64,000 nucleotides of DNA, taken from contig NZ_KI272874.1 in NCBI RefSeq assembly GCF_000469505.1, forward strand, positions 62,001 through 126,000, given 5' to 3'. The notes below the pieces were generated by a model, which did no database searches, had not been told where the DNA came from, and saw only the letters and a program-made list of their open reading frames with translations. Below, one piece after another: positions 43,461-52,542 of this stretch (position 1 is its first letter; every line of letters begins with the position of its first letter). Made by a program: the position numbers and the translations under genes. Source of the DNA: Leptotrichia sp. oral taxon 215 str. W9775. GTDB lineage: Bacteria > Fusobacteriota > Fusobacteriia > Fusobacteriales > Leptotrichiaceae.

Positions 43461-45137
43461 CTATATTGAAAATTGTCCTTTTGTCAATTTATTTAAAAGA
43501 TAGTTTACTATAATTACAAATAATAAGATAGCCGTTGCAAGGGCACTTGCCACCTGCTGACTGTGGTAAGTCTGGTAAATATACAGTTCATACCCTATTG
43601 TTTTTGTATTGGATGAATAAAGTAGCGTTGACATTGTCAGTTCATAGAATGAAGGCATGAATATCAGGAAGAATCCTGCAACGATACTTGCCCCAATTAA
43701 TGGAAGAGTTACATCTTTAAGCATACGCAGCCAGTTGGCACCTGAAATCTGTGCCGCTTCCTCCAGTGAAGGATGGACCTGGCTCATTGCAGAAACGACT
43801 GTTCTCATTCCCATAAGCATGTATTTTATCATATAGGCTATAATCATTATTGTCAAAGTATTGTAGATGTTAATTTTAAATTTTCCGCTCATGGATATTA
43901 TTAATGCCAGGGCAATTGTAACACTTGGAGTACCTGAACCTAAAGTTATAAGGAAGTCAGGAATTCTTTTTCCTTTTACGTTAGTTCTCTGCAGCAGGTA
44001 TGCCATTATGCATGAAATCATAATTCCAAAGAATGCCGCCGCAAGTCCTGCAATTATACTGTTTTTAGTTGAACTTAATATGGAAGCCCTTGAGAATACT
44101 TTATTCCATGCACTCATGGACATATTTGAAAGGCCAATAGGTTTTCCCATATTTACAGTAAAGGAAGTAAGTGCCACAGTAACAAAAGGCAAAATTACTA
44201 CAAAGAATGAGAAAATTGAAATAATAATTGTTATTGGCATTCTCCATTTTCCCAATTCCACTATGTTCGGTCTTGTAGATTTTCCACTCATTGTTATGTA
44301 CTGTCTTTTTCCAATTACGAAAGTTGTAATGTATAAAATGATGTTTGCTATTACCATAAGGAATACTGCCAGCACCATTGCATCATTAAGTCCTTCATCA
44401 GAACCAATGTGAACAAAGTCAATGATACGTGTAGTTACAGTATATATCTGTCCTGGTGCTCCGATAATTGAAGGTATACCGAATGCCGATGCAGAAGCAA
44501 CGAATACAAGAAGTCCTGCAGCTATTATACTCGGAGTCATCATTGGAATGGTAATAGTCATTAAAGTCTTAAGAGGCGAAGCTCCTGATATTTTAGAAGC
44601 TTCTTCCAATGACGGATCCATTTTTTCCATCGCTCTTGATATTGTTATAAAAGCATAAGGATAGTAGAAGCACGTAAGTACCCATACTATTCCTCCCACC
44701 GTATATATATTGAAGGGAGCCTTCGACAGATTAAACATCTGCATAAGAAATTTATTTAAAACTCCTGCATTTGGGTTCAGAAGTCTCAGCCATGCCATCG
44801 CACCCACATATGGAGGTACCATATATGTTGTAACAAATAGAGTTCTGAAGAACTTTTTACCGTACATGTCTGTTCTTCCTACAAGAAATGCCAGCGGGAA
44901 AGCCAGTATAACTCCAAATAATGTAGTTAATCCTGAAATCACTAATGTATTTATTAACGCTGTCCAGTTCAGATCGTAAGTATATACCCTCTTAAAGGAT
45001 TCCAGAGAAAAACTTCCCTTTGGAAACAGTGAACGGATTAATAAATAAGATAAAGGGATAACTTCAAATATTACAAGGAAAGCTACAACAATAAGTATGA
45101 CTATCCACTTTATATCTATGTTATATTTTTTTGCCAT
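43461..45137 (-). CDS. ABC importer permease, fused double-domain (FbpB/ThiP type)
   Basis: A 558-residue permease with about 12 membrane segments and two EAA loops (LEEASKISGASPLKTL in the first half and LEEAAQISGANWLRML in the second). Both transmembrane domains are thus on one chain, as in FbpB, ThiP and PhnU relatives. It is coupled to the ATPase downstream and the binding protein upstream. Confidence 0.94.
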   Translation of the reverse strand: MAKKYNIDIKWIVILIVVAFLVIFEVIPLSYLLIRSLFPKGSFSLESFKRVYTYDLNWTALINTLVISGLTTLFGVILAFPLAFLVGRTDMYGKKFFRTLFVTTYMVPPYVGAMAWLRLLNPNAGVLNKFLMQMFNLSKAPFNIYTVGGIVWVLTCFYYPYAFITISRAMEKMDPSLEEASKISGASPLKTLMTITIPMMTPSIIAAGLLVFVASASAFGIPSIIGAPGQIYTVTTRIIDFVHIGSDEGLNDAMVLAVFLMVIANIILYITTFVIGKRQYITMSGKSTRPNIVELGKWRMPITIIISIFSFFVVILPFVTVALTSFTVNMGKPIGLSNMSMSAWNKVFSRASILSSTKNSIIAGLAAAFFGIMISCIMAYLLQRTNVKGKRIPDFLITLGSGTPSVTIALALIISMSGKFKINIYNTLTIMIIAYMIKYMLMGMRTVVSAMSQVHPSLEEAAQISGANWLRMLKDVTLPLIGASIVAGFFLIFMPSFYELTMSTLLYSSNTKTIGYELYIYQTYHSQQVASALATAILLFVIIVNYLLNKLTKGQFSI

Positions 45138-45169
45138 TTTTTCCTCTTTTCAAAATTAAAATTTACAAA

Positions 45170-46222
45170 CTATTTTGCAGCTTTTGTTATGTATTTTTCA
45201 AAAATTTCACGTAATTTATCTCTGTCGTGGTAAGTTTTATCCCAGTTAATAGGCATTGCAGCTGCAAGTATTTCTGCAGTAGCTTTTGCATCGAAAGGTG
45301 CTTTTGCAGGATTTTTAAGTACTGAGTGCATCCATCCGTCAACGATAGCTTCCTGTCCTGCCGGAGATAGGAACCAGTCAGTTAAAGCTTCAGCCGCTTT
45401 TATATTTTTGTTAGGTGACATTTCTTCTTTTACAGTCATGATTGTACTAGGAATTGCGATAATTCCGTCAGTAGGATAAATAACTTCAAGTTTTGAATTT
45501 TCCTCCTGTCTTTTCTTAAGGATTGATTCTTCAAGTATCATAATTTCTGCAGCTTCACCTGTTTCAAGTTTTGTAACTGCAACTGATCCTGATTCTACAA
45601 CTGCTTTCTGTTTTGCAAGGCTTTCAAAGTATCCTTCACCATATTTATCAGTCAGTGCAGATACTGCCGCCAAAGCTGTTCCTGATTTTAATGGATCAGG
45701 AATGGAAATTTTTCCTGCTAAGTTTGGTTTTTTTGCAAATTCATCAAAAGATTGTGCAAGGTCTTCCTTCTTAAATTTGTCAGGATTATACGCTAAAACC
45801 ATATTTAAAATACGTACAGGATACCAGTATCCTTCCTTGTCATAGTCTAATGCAAGATTTTCAGCATTTTTTGAAACATAAGCGTGTAATACACCTTTTT
45901 CTTTTAATTCCAGTGAATAAGAAGGTTCAGCAACCATAAGCATGTCTGCACCTAATTTATTTGCCTGCATTTCTGCAACGATTTTTGATTGAAGTGTTCC
46001 AGTTCCACCTTGGAAGAATTCAACTTCCAGATTAGGAAATTCCTGTTTAAGTTTTTCCTTTACATTGTCAATGATGTCTTCGTACATTGAAGTGTAAATA
46101 ACAATCTTTCCTTTTATTTCGGCATTTTTTCCATCAGATGAACCTGATTCCCCCTTGCTGCCACAAGCTGTTAAAGTTAAAAGCACTAAAGCCAGTAATA
46201 GTAACAGAATTCTTTTTTTCAT
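45170..46222 (-). CDS. ABC importer substrate-binding lipoprotein
   Basis: A 350-residue type II binding protein. The signal peptide ends in a lipobox (LTLTAC, Cys20). The mature domain starts IVIYTSMYEDI with FFQGGTGTLQSKI, GADMLMVAEPSY and IPDPLKSGTALAAV. These are features of the FbpA/AfuA/PhnS group. I cannot identify the paired tyrosines that bind iron in FbpA, so a ferric role is not established. It is the first gene of the operon, preceded by a good promoter with an inverted repeat. Confidence 0.9.
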   Translation of the reverse strand: MKKRILLLLLALVLLTLTACGSKGESGSSDGKNAEIKGKIVIYTSMYEDIIDNVKEKLKQEFPNLEVEFFQGGTGTLQSKIVAEMQANKLGADMLMVAEPSYSLELKEKGVLHAYVSKNAENLALDYDKEGYWYPVRILNMVLAYNPDKFKKEDLAQSFDEFAKKPNLAGKISIPDPLKSGTALAAVSALTDKYGEGYFESLAKQKAVVESGSVAVTKLETGEAAEIMILEESILKKRQEENSKLEVIYPTDGIIAIPSTIMTVKEEMSPNKNIKAAEALTDWFLSPAGQEAIVDGWMHSVLKNPAKAPFDAKATAEILAAAMPINWDKTYHDRDKLREIFEKYITKAAK

Positions 46223-46257
46223 ATTCTCTCCTTCTCTCTAAAAAATTTGTCAGTATT

Positions 46258-46294
46258 ATTTTACCTTGATAATTTTAAAAGTCAAGATTATCAA
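46258..46294 (-). promoter_or_regulatory. Promoter of the ABC importer operon with overlapping inverted repeat
   Basis: On the minus strand: TTGACT (46280-46285), a 16-bp spacer and TAAAAT (46258-46263). An 8-bp perfect inverted repeat (TTGATAAT at 46287-46294 and ATTATCAA at 46266-46273) brackets the -35. TGATAAT...ATTATCA half-sites resemble metalloregulator (Fur/PerR) half-boxes but with wider spacing. Repression by a metal-sensing regulator is a possibility. Confidence 0.6.
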
Positions 46295-46345
46295 ATGAAA
46301 ACAATGTTATAATTAGAAGGAAGTGTCTAAAAATAGTAAAAATAT

Positions 46346-46571
46346 ACAATGGGCTGTCTCAAAATTGAAAAAATACAAAAAACATATTTATTCATTTACT
46401 AAAATTTCACTTATACAAAACAGTCATTCATAAAGAAAAAGTCAAAATTCACCTGAAAATTCAGGTTGTTGACTTTTTCTAAATTCATTCCAGTTTTGCA
46501 TTGTGAAATTCTAAATAATTCATAAATATAGTTTTTACAGTATTTTTTAATTTTTGAGACAGACACATTGT
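46346..46571. mobile_element. MITE-like inverted-repeat element, copy B
   Basis: The ends are ACAATGGGCTGTCTCAAAA (46346-46364) and its near-complement TTTTGAGACAG-ACAC-ATTGT (46552-46571). Near the middle, AGAAAAAGTCAA (46434-46445) pairs with TTGACTTTTTCT (46469-46480) around a further ACCTGAA/TTCAGGT stem. No reading frame is present. The family resembles non-autonomous derivatives of an insertion sequence with GGGCTGTCTC ends. It occupies the 696-nt gap 46223-46918. Confidence 0.8.
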
Positions 46572-46746
46572 TAAGTTTTCTTTTTTAGATAGTTACATTA
46601 AAAATTTAATTTATAAATCAGATATATAATTTAATCTTTATTAAAACAAAAAAAAGATAATAAATTCGGTATTTTATTGTTTCGTATTTTTGGTTTTTTA
46701 CGTTATGAACGATATGGAGGTAATTATATAAAAAATATATGGCCTA

Positions 46747-46800
46747 TTGAAAGTTACTAAATATTGTGATATTATAAAAAAATAAAACAATATATAGGAT
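46747..46800 (+). promoter_or_regulatory. nrdDG promoter with two NrdR-like boxes
   Basis: TTGAAA (46747-46752), a 17-bp spacer and TATTAT (46770-46775). Box 1 (16-mer 46754-46769, core CTAAATATTGTG) lies between -35 and -10. Box 2 (16-mer 46785-46800, core CAATATATAGGA) lies just downstream. Both fit the NrdR consensus core CwAtATaTwGtg (11/12 and 10/12 positions). The boxes start 31 bp apart, about three helical turns, as is usual for tandem NrdR sites. Confidence 0.65.
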
Positions 46801-46918
46801 GAAAAGGGTGGTTTTAGACGGTTGTTTTAAATTGAAGTATATCGGGGGAAAATAGAAAAAATTCACAGGAGGATTCAGATCCAGTTAAACGAAAATAAAT
46901 AATTTTGAAAGGCGGGTA

Positions 46919-49114
46919 ATGAAAATGCATAATCAACTGGGAGAAGACTTGGAAAAAATAATTTCAGGAATTGTAGACGTTGAAAAAAACGATATAAATA
47001 ATGAAAATGCAAATATGTCTTCGATGACACCGGCGGGTCAGATGATGAGGTTTGCAAGTGAAGTATCAAAAATGTATACTTTAGAAAACCTGGTTTCCCC
47101 TGAATTTAAGGAAGCACACAATAACGGAGAAATTCATATTCATGATCTGGATTATTACCCAAGCAAGACAACAACGTGTCTTCAGTATGACCTGGCAGAT
47201 ATGTTTGAGCATGGATTTCAGACAAAACATGGATTTATAAGGGAAGCAAAAAGCATAACAACCTATGCCACACTGGCGACAATTATTTTTCAGACAAACC
47301 AGAATGAACAGCATGGCGGACAATCAATTCCGGCATTTGATTTTTATATGGCAAAGGGAGTGCTGAAATCATTCCGTAGACATTTCAGATACAGAATATT
47401 GAGCTTCCTGTCATTGGACTATGTTGATGAAACAAATAAGGAAGTAAAATCTTTTATAAATGAAAATATACATACAATATTACCTGATGATGCAACAATT
47501 ACAGAAACGGCAGAACATTTTAAAATACCTAGGGATCAGATAAAAAGACTTATGGAAATTGCCTATGATGATACAAGGCTTGAAACATATCAGGCAATGG
47601 AAGGGTTCCTGCACAATCTTAACACGATGCATTCACGTGGAGGAAACCAGGTTGTATTTTCTTCAATAAATTATGGGACAGACACTTCTGAAGAAGGAAG
47701 AATGGTAATAAGGGAACTTCTGAAGGCTACAGAAGACGGCCTTGGAAAGAGGGAAACACCAATATTTCCTATCCAGATTTTCAAGGTTAAGGAAGGGCTG
47801 AACTATACTGAAGAAGATTACGGATATGCAATGGAAAACTTTGAGGAAGTGATGAACCAGGCGGCTGAAGAATTAAACGGGGATATTGAAAATACTGCTG
47901 CCCACATGGAAAATAAGAAAAAGTTTAAAGCACCTAATTTTGATTTGCTTCTGCTTGCATGCCATACAACGAGCAGACGTCTTTTTCCAAACTTTGTATT
48001 CCTTGATACTGAGTTTAACAGACATGAAAAATGGGATATAAACGATCCTTTAAAATATAAATATGAAGTGGCGACAATGGGATGCAGAACAAGGGTTTTT
48101 GAAAACCTGCATGGGGAAAAGACAAGCCTTGGAAGAGGAAACCTTTCTTTTACAAGCATTAATTTCCCAAGAATTGCCATTGAAGTGAGAAAAAAAGTTG
48201 AAAAAGAAATAGAGGAAATGAAACAGGCAGGAAAATTTTCAGATGAACAGGAAGAAATAAATAAAAAATGTGAACTTCTTGTAAAGGGATTTCAGGAAAA
48301 AGTTAAGGAAATGACATATTTTACTGCGAAACAGCTGCATGAGAGATACAGTTTTCAGAGAACGGCACTGGCAAAGCAGTTTCCTTTCATGAGGGCAAAT
48401 AATTTATGGAAGGGAATGATTAATGCAAGTCCTAACAGCGAGCTTGGGGATGTACTGCTTTCAGGTACGCTGGGAATAGGATTTGTAGGAGGTTCAAATG
48501 CCATGTATGCTCTTTTTGATGCGGATCATGGAAGCAGTGAACTGGCATATAATACTCTTTATGACACTGTAAAAATGATGGATGACATTGCGGCTGAACT
48601 GAAAGAAAAATACGGATTGAATTATTCCATACTGGCAACGCCTGCAGAAAGTCTGGCGGGAAGATTTTTAAGAATTGACAGGGAAAAATTTGGGGAAATA
48701 ACTAACGTTACAGACAGGGACTACTATATAAATTCTTTCCACATTGATGTGAAGGAAAATATAGGAATATTTGAAAAGATAAGAAAAGAAGCGCCTTTCC
48801 ATAAGCTGACTGCCGGAGGGCACATTACATATGTGGAACTTGACGGGGAAGCAAGAAAGAATGTAAGGGTAATACTGAAAATCGTGAAGGCAATGAAAGA
48901 TACAGGTATCGGATACGGTTCAATAAATCATCCTATTGACAAATGCAGGGACTGCGGTACAGAAACAATAATCGGAGATGAATGCCCTATATGCGGAAGT
49001 CATAATATATCCAAAATAAGAAGAATAACCGGATATCTGACAGGAGATCTGGACAGCTGGAACAGCGCAAAGAAAGCTGAAGAAAAAGACAGAGTGAAAC
49101 ACGGGATGAAGTGA
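46919..49114 (+). CDS. nrdD: Anaerobic ribonucleoside-triphosphate reductase (class III)
   Basis: A 731-residue glycyl-radical enzyme making dNTPs under anaerobiosis. Seen: SSMTPAGQMMRF, HIHDLDYYPSKTTTC (active-site region), NQNEQHGGQS, SRGGNQVVF, the C-terminal zinc site (C-RDC...C-PIC, about 680-700) and the glycyl-radical loop near RRITGYLTGDLDSW (700-713). The N-terminal ATP-cone of E. coli NrdD is absent; the protein begins directly before the catalytic domain. Stops in the same frame just upstream exclude a longer start. The activase gene follows 4 nt after the stop. Confidence 0.96.
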   Translation: MKMHNQLGEDLEKIISGIVDVEKNDINNENANMSSMTPAGQMMRFASEVSKMYTLENLVSPEFKEAHNNGEIHIHDLDYYPSKTTTCLQYDLADMFEHGFQTKHGFIREAKSITTYATLATIIFQTNQNEQHGGQSIPAFDFYMAKGVLKSFRRHFRYRILSFLSLDYVDETNKEVKSFINENIHTILPDDATITETAEHFKIPRDQIKRLMEIAYDDTRLETYQAMEGFLHNLNTMHSRGGNQVVFSSINYGTDTSEEGRMVIRELLKATEDGLGKRETPIFPIQIFKVKEGLNYTEEDYGYAMENFEEVMNQAAEELNGDIENTAAHMENKKKFKAPNFDLLLLACHTTSRRLFPNFVFLDTEFNRHEKWDINDPLKYKYEVATMGCRTRVFENLHGEKTSLGRGNLSFTSINFPRIAIEVRKKVEKEIEEMKQAGKFSDEQEEINKKCELLVKGFQEKVKEMTYFTAKQLHERYSFQRTALAKQFPFMRANNLWKGMINASPNSELGDVLLSGTLGIGFVGGSNAMYALFDADHGSSELAYNTLYDTVKMMDDIAAELKEKYGLNYSILATPAESLAGRFLRIDREKFGEITNVTDRDYYINSFHIDVKENIGIFEKIRKEAPFHKLTAGGHITYVELDGEARKNVRVILKIVKAMKDTGIGYGSINHPIDKCRDCGTETIIGDECPICGSHNISKIRRITGYLTGDLDSWNSAKKAEEKDRVKHGMK

Positions 49115-49118
49115 TGCC

Positions 49119-49649
49119 ATGGAAACTGAAAAAAAACAGGATGAATTTACGTTAAGGATTCTTGGAATATACAGGGAAACAATAGTAGACGGGGAAGGGC
49201 TGAGATATTCCATTTACTTTTCAGGATGTTCACACGCCTGCCCCGGATGTCATAACCGGGAGTCATGGAATCCGTGCAACGGAGAAATTCTGACATATGA
49301 AAAGCTTGAGAAAATAGCGGAAGAAATAAATAGTAATGAACTGCTCGACGGAATTACAGTAAGCGGAGGCGATCCCTTATTTAATCCTGTCGAGATGTTT
49401 AAAGTGCTAAAATTTTTAAAGGAAAAAACCGGGAAAAACATATGGCTCTATACAGGGTATACAATAGAAGCCATATTGGAAAATAAGGAAAGAAAAGCCT
49501 GTCTTAAGTATATAGATGTACTGGTAGACGGCCTTTTTGTTAAGGAGCTTTATTCTCCTCAGCTTAAATTCAGGGGGAGCAGCAATCAGAGAATTATAAA
49601 AATGAAAACAGTAAGGGAAAAAATAAATGAAAAAACAGAAGAAAGATAA
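49119..49649 (+). CDS. nrdG: Anaerobic ribonucleotide reductase activating protein
   Basis: A 176-residue radical-SAM enzyme that generates the glycyl radical on NrdD. The 4Fe-4S motif C-SHA-C-PG-C (near 36-43) is preceded by VDGEGLRYSIYFSG and followed by the SAM-binding GGDPL (near 84-88). It lies directly after nrdD, and its 3' end overlaps sfsA by 23 nt. Confidence 0.95.
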   Translation: METEKKQDEFTLRILGIYRETIVDGEGLRYSIYFSGCSHACPGCHNRESWNPCNGEILTYEKLEKIAEEINSNELLDGITVSGGDPLFNPVEMFKVLKFLKEKTGKNIWLYTGYTIEAILENKERKACLKYIDVLVDGLFVKELYSPQLKFRGSSNQRIIKMKTVREKINEKTEER

Positions 49650-50382
49650 TAAAGAAAGCATTTACAGAATAGATTATGATGAAACTGTAATTTTTAAGGA
49701 AAGGGTTACAAGATTTACAGTAAGATTTGAATTTAAAGGAAAAGAAAAAGGCGAAGATTTTGCCCATCTTCATGATACAGGAAGGCTGAAGGAACTCCTT
49801 GTTGAAGGGGCGGAGCTGCTTATAAAAAAGGTGGATAAAGAGGAAAGAAAGACAAAATGGGATGTTATCGCAGTAAAAATTAATAATGAAACAGTCCTTA
49901 TAAATACGGCGTTTCATAGATATATTGCAGAAGCGGTATTTCATAATGAAAAAATTTCGCCATTTGAAAAACCTTCATATATAAAGCCTGAGATGAAGTA
50001 TAATAACAGCAAGATGGATTTTTACATGGAAACGGAAAAAGACAAGATATATATTGAGACAAAGGGATGTACACTTGTGGAGGATAATACTGCAAAGTTT
50101 CCCGGAGCCCCTTCAGTGAGGGCTGTAAAGCATTTACGTGAACTTATGGAACTTAAGGAGGAAGGATTCAGGGCTGCAGTAATAATCCTCATATTCAGGA
50201 GGTCGGAAATATTTGCTCCTGAACATAACATAGACAGGGAGTTTTCTGAAACTTTTTATGAAGCAATGGAAAAAGGGGTGGAAATATATCCGATACTTTT
50301 AAAATACGAGGATAAAAATATATATTTTGAAAAAAATGTAGGAATTATGGAAAAGTCTGTTCTTTTTTGGGAAAAGAAATAA
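49627..50382 (+). CDS. sfsA: SfsA family DNA/RNA nuclease
   Basis: A 251-residue protein containing the OB-like N-terminal region (RFTVRFEF; AHLHDTGRLKELL) and the nuclease-fold segment IYIETKGCTLV with FPGAPSVRAVKHLREL and AVIILIFR downstream. These are SfsA hallmarks. The family was named for sugar-fermentation stimulation, and later work points to nuclease activity. It starts inside nrdG, giving tight coupling. Confidence 0.93.
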   Translation: MKKQKKDNKESIYRIDYDETVIFKERVTRFTVRFEFKGKEKGEDFAHLHDTGRLKELLVEGAELLIKKVDKEERKTKWDVIAVKINNETVLINTAFHRYIAEAVFHNEKISPFEKPSYIKPEMKYNNSKMDFYMETEKDKIYIETKGCTLVEDNTAKFPGAPSVRAVKHLRELMELKEEGFRAAVIILIFRRSEIFAPEHNIDREFSETFYEAMEKGVEIYPILLKYEDKNIYFEKNVGIMEKSVLFWEKK

Positions 50383-50386
50383 AAAA

Positions 50387-50415
50387 TTGAAAAAGAACCA
50401 TGATTATGGTATAAT
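50387..50415 (+). promoter_or_regulatory. yajC promoter
   Basis: TTGAAA (50387-50392), a 17-bp spacer and TATAAT (50410-50415), 42 nt before the yajC ATG. It begins the yajC-to-hemZ run. Confidence 0.7.
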
Positions 50416-50456
50416 TTTATAGAAAAATAATAAATTACAGATTAAGGAGCGGAACA

Positions 50457-50714
50457 ATGGGAACAGGTCAATGGATACTGATATATGTAGTGTTTATGGT
50501 TGTTTTATTTTTACCACAGATACTTGCAGGAAGAAAAAGAAAAAAAGCGCAGGAAACAATGCTGGATAGCTTAAAAATAGGAGATGAAATAGTTACAATT
50601 GGTGGAATACATGGAAAAATTGCGGCTGTTTCTGAAACAACTGTAGAAATTACAATTGATAAAAATGTAAAAATGACTATTTCAAAAAGTGCAGTTTCAA
50701 GAGTTGCGAAATAA
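50457..50714 (+). CDS. yajC: Preprotein translocase auxiliary subunit YajC
   Basis: An 85-residue protein. One membrane helix (6-23) is followed by the family pattern RKRKKAQETMLDSLKIGDEIVTIGGIHGKIAAV (in parts, 26-60) and a short β-domain. YajC associates with SecDF. The RBS is AAGGAG. secD and secF are not in the window. Confidence 0.94.
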   Translation: MGTGQWILIYVVFMVVLFLPQILAGRKRKKAQETMLDSLKIGDEIVTIGGIHGKIAAVSETTVEITIDKNVKMTISKSAVSRVAK

Positions 50715-50795
50715 TCAGGTTTTATTGTTTTGAATATTCATTAATCGTGTATTTTCAAATAATTTTAAAACCATAATGGAAATCAGGAGGAAAAA

Positions 50796-51911
50796 ATGAA
50801 AAAATTATTTGTACTTCTGCTACTTTTAATGAGTACAGTTGTATTTTCAGAAACTTTGGAAAGAATAGATTACGGAAGTGGAGTATTTACAGGAACATTA
50901 AAAGAAAATAAGAAGGTTAATATACAGGCTATAAAAGGTAGGACAGAAACAGGATCGGTGCTTATACTGGAATTGCCAAATGTAAGAAAGAATGCCGCAG
51001 ATCTTAGAATATCAGATGATTCCTATTTAGATTCAGTAACTATGATGGAACAGGAAAATGGAGTAAAAATATACTTCTTCCTGAAGGATGGGACAGACTA
51101 TACTGTACTGAACTCAAAAAAGGAATTTCAGGTAAAGTTTAACAATCCTAATGCACTTTCTTCAGATAAAGGAAGAGAAAAAACAAATACTAGAGTAGTA
51201 GACACTAGAGTAAATGAGCCTTCAAGAACAACTGATCCAACAGAGGGAAGACCATCTTCAAATAGAAAAGGAACATACACAATAGTTGTAGATCCAGGTC
51301 ATGGAGGACACGATTCAGGTGCTGTAGGAAACGGTTACAGGGAAAAAGACCTTGCACTGCAGGTAGGATTGAAATTAGGAAAAGAACTGGGAAAAGACTA
51401 TAACGTAATAATGACAAGAACAACAGATATATTTAAGACATTACAGGAAAGACCTGAAATAGGAAATGTAAGATCTGCTGACCTGTTTGTAAGTGTTCAC
51501 CTGAATTCAGGTGGAAATTCTTCTGCAAGCGGAACTGAAGTATATTATTATGCAAAGAAGGATGCAGATAATTACAGCAGAGATGTGGCAAAGTTCAATA
51601 ACACGGTAGACAGCGGAGTCGCAATGTCAGATTACGCTTTAAAGGATATTAATTACAGAATGAACCAGACAAGAAGTTCGGCACTGGCACAGGATGTATT
51701 AAATGGACTTTTAAGTAACTTTGCAATGAAGGACAGAGGAGTAAAGAGTGCAAACTTTGCAGTACTGAGAGGAAGTAATTCTCCTTCAATACTTATAGAA
51801 CTTGGATTCATGACTAATTATTCTGATGTATCCCAATTTGTAAATGATTTTGATCAGGAAAGAGCCGCAAAAGCCATAGCTGATGCAATAAGAAGACACT
51901 TTATGAAATAG
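50796..51911 (+). CDS. N-acetylmuramoyl-L-alanine amidase (AmiC type)
   Basis: A 371-residue exported amidase. A signal peptide (cleavage near VFS|E) is followed by an AMIN-like β-rich domain (22-120), a polar linker (125-160) and the amidase_3 catalytic domain from about 164. The Zn ligands are in VVDPGHGGHDSG and LFVSVHLN. YREKDLA and ILIELGFMTN provide the remaining ligand and the catalytic Glu. It cleaves stem peptides from glycan strands, usually at division. It follows yajC at 81 nt and precedes a GerMN protein. Confidence 0.94.
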   Translation: MKKLFVLLLLLMSTVVFSETLERIDYGSGVFTGTLKENKKVNIQAIKGRTETGSVLILELPNVRKNAADLRISDDSYLDSVTMMEQENGVKIYFFLKDGTDYTVLNSKKEFQVKFNNPNALSSDKGREKTNTRVVDTRVNEPSRTTDPTEGRPSSNRKGTYTIVVDPGHGGHDSGAVGNGYREKDLALQVGLKLGKELGKDYNVIMTRTTDIFKTLQERPEIGNVRSADLFVSVHLNSGGNSSASGTEVYYYAKKDADNYSRDVAKFNNTVDSGVAMSDYALKDINYRMNQTRSSALAQDVLNGLLSNFAMKDRGVKSANFAVLRGSNSPSILIELGFMTNYSDVSQFVNDFDQERAAKAIADAIRRHFMK

Positions 51912-51949
51912 AAGTATTTAAAATAATGAAAGATTGATAGGAGTAAACT

Positions 51950-52513
51950 ATGGAGGGGAATAACAAGGATACAGGTAAAGAAAAGGAAACAGCAGTCAAA
52001 AAAAAGAAAAAAAACTTTTTCAAAAGTAATTTCATTGTAATATTGCTTATCCTTCTGTCTGGCGGTGCAATAGCAGTAAATGAATACGATAAGAAAAATA
52101 ATGAAACAATAAATGTGGTTGTTGATTCAAATTTAACTAAAGCACCTGCAGAAAATCAGCAGTCACTTGAAAAATTATCCATATTTGTTTATAATCCCCA
52201 GACAAAACAGGTTGAAGAAAAGGAAGCGGTTATTGAAAAGCAGCAGAACCTTATAGAAGGAGACTACATAAATGAAGTTATAAAAGATTCTCCTTTCCTG
52301 ACAAAGGATATGAAGTTTCTGAGTGCGTATAATGTAAAGGTTGACGGGAAAAATACAGTTATAATAAAATTAAATGAAGCATTTTCAGGATTGAGAAAAA
52401 ATAAGGAGATGTTTGACGGGTTCACACAGTCGGTAGCAAGGACGATTTCAAACAATTTTCCTAATATACAGGGAATAAATATACAGATAGATGGAGAGGC
52501 AATTATTCAATAA
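51950..52513 (+). CDS. Membrane-anchored GerMN-domain protein
   Basis: A 187-residue protein with a cytoplasmic Lys-rich N-terminus, one membrane helix (about 28-44) and an extracytoplasmic GerMN-like domain (about 70-187). Strand/helix elements include IFVYNPQTKQVEEK, INEVIKDSPF, VIIKLNEAFSGL and FTQSVARTISNNFPNIQGINIQ. GerMN proteins are often found with peptidoglycan amidases, as here, but their biochemical function is unclear. Confidence 0.78.
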   Translation: MEGNNKDTGKEKETAVKKKKKNFFKSNFIVILLILLSGGAIAVNEYDKKNNETINVVVDSNLTKAPAENQQSLEKLSIFVYNPQTKQVEEKEAVIEKQQNLIEGDYINEVIKDSPFLTKDMKFLSAYNVKVDGKNTVIIKLNEAFSGLRKNKEMFDGFTQSVARTISNNFPNIQGINIQIDGEAIIQ

Positions 52514-52542
52514 TTGCCTGCTTTTCATATAAGGAGGCAGAA

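Noticed and set aside
43867..44412. Plus-strand frame (181 codons) opposite the ABC permease
   Set aside because: Antisense shadow of a clearly coding permease with two EAA loops; no recognisable domain and no ribosome-binding site.
45170..46222. Firm assignment of the ABC importer to ferric iron
   Set aside because: The subfamily also serves hexose phosphates, phosphonates and others, and the FbpA iron tyrosines were not identified.
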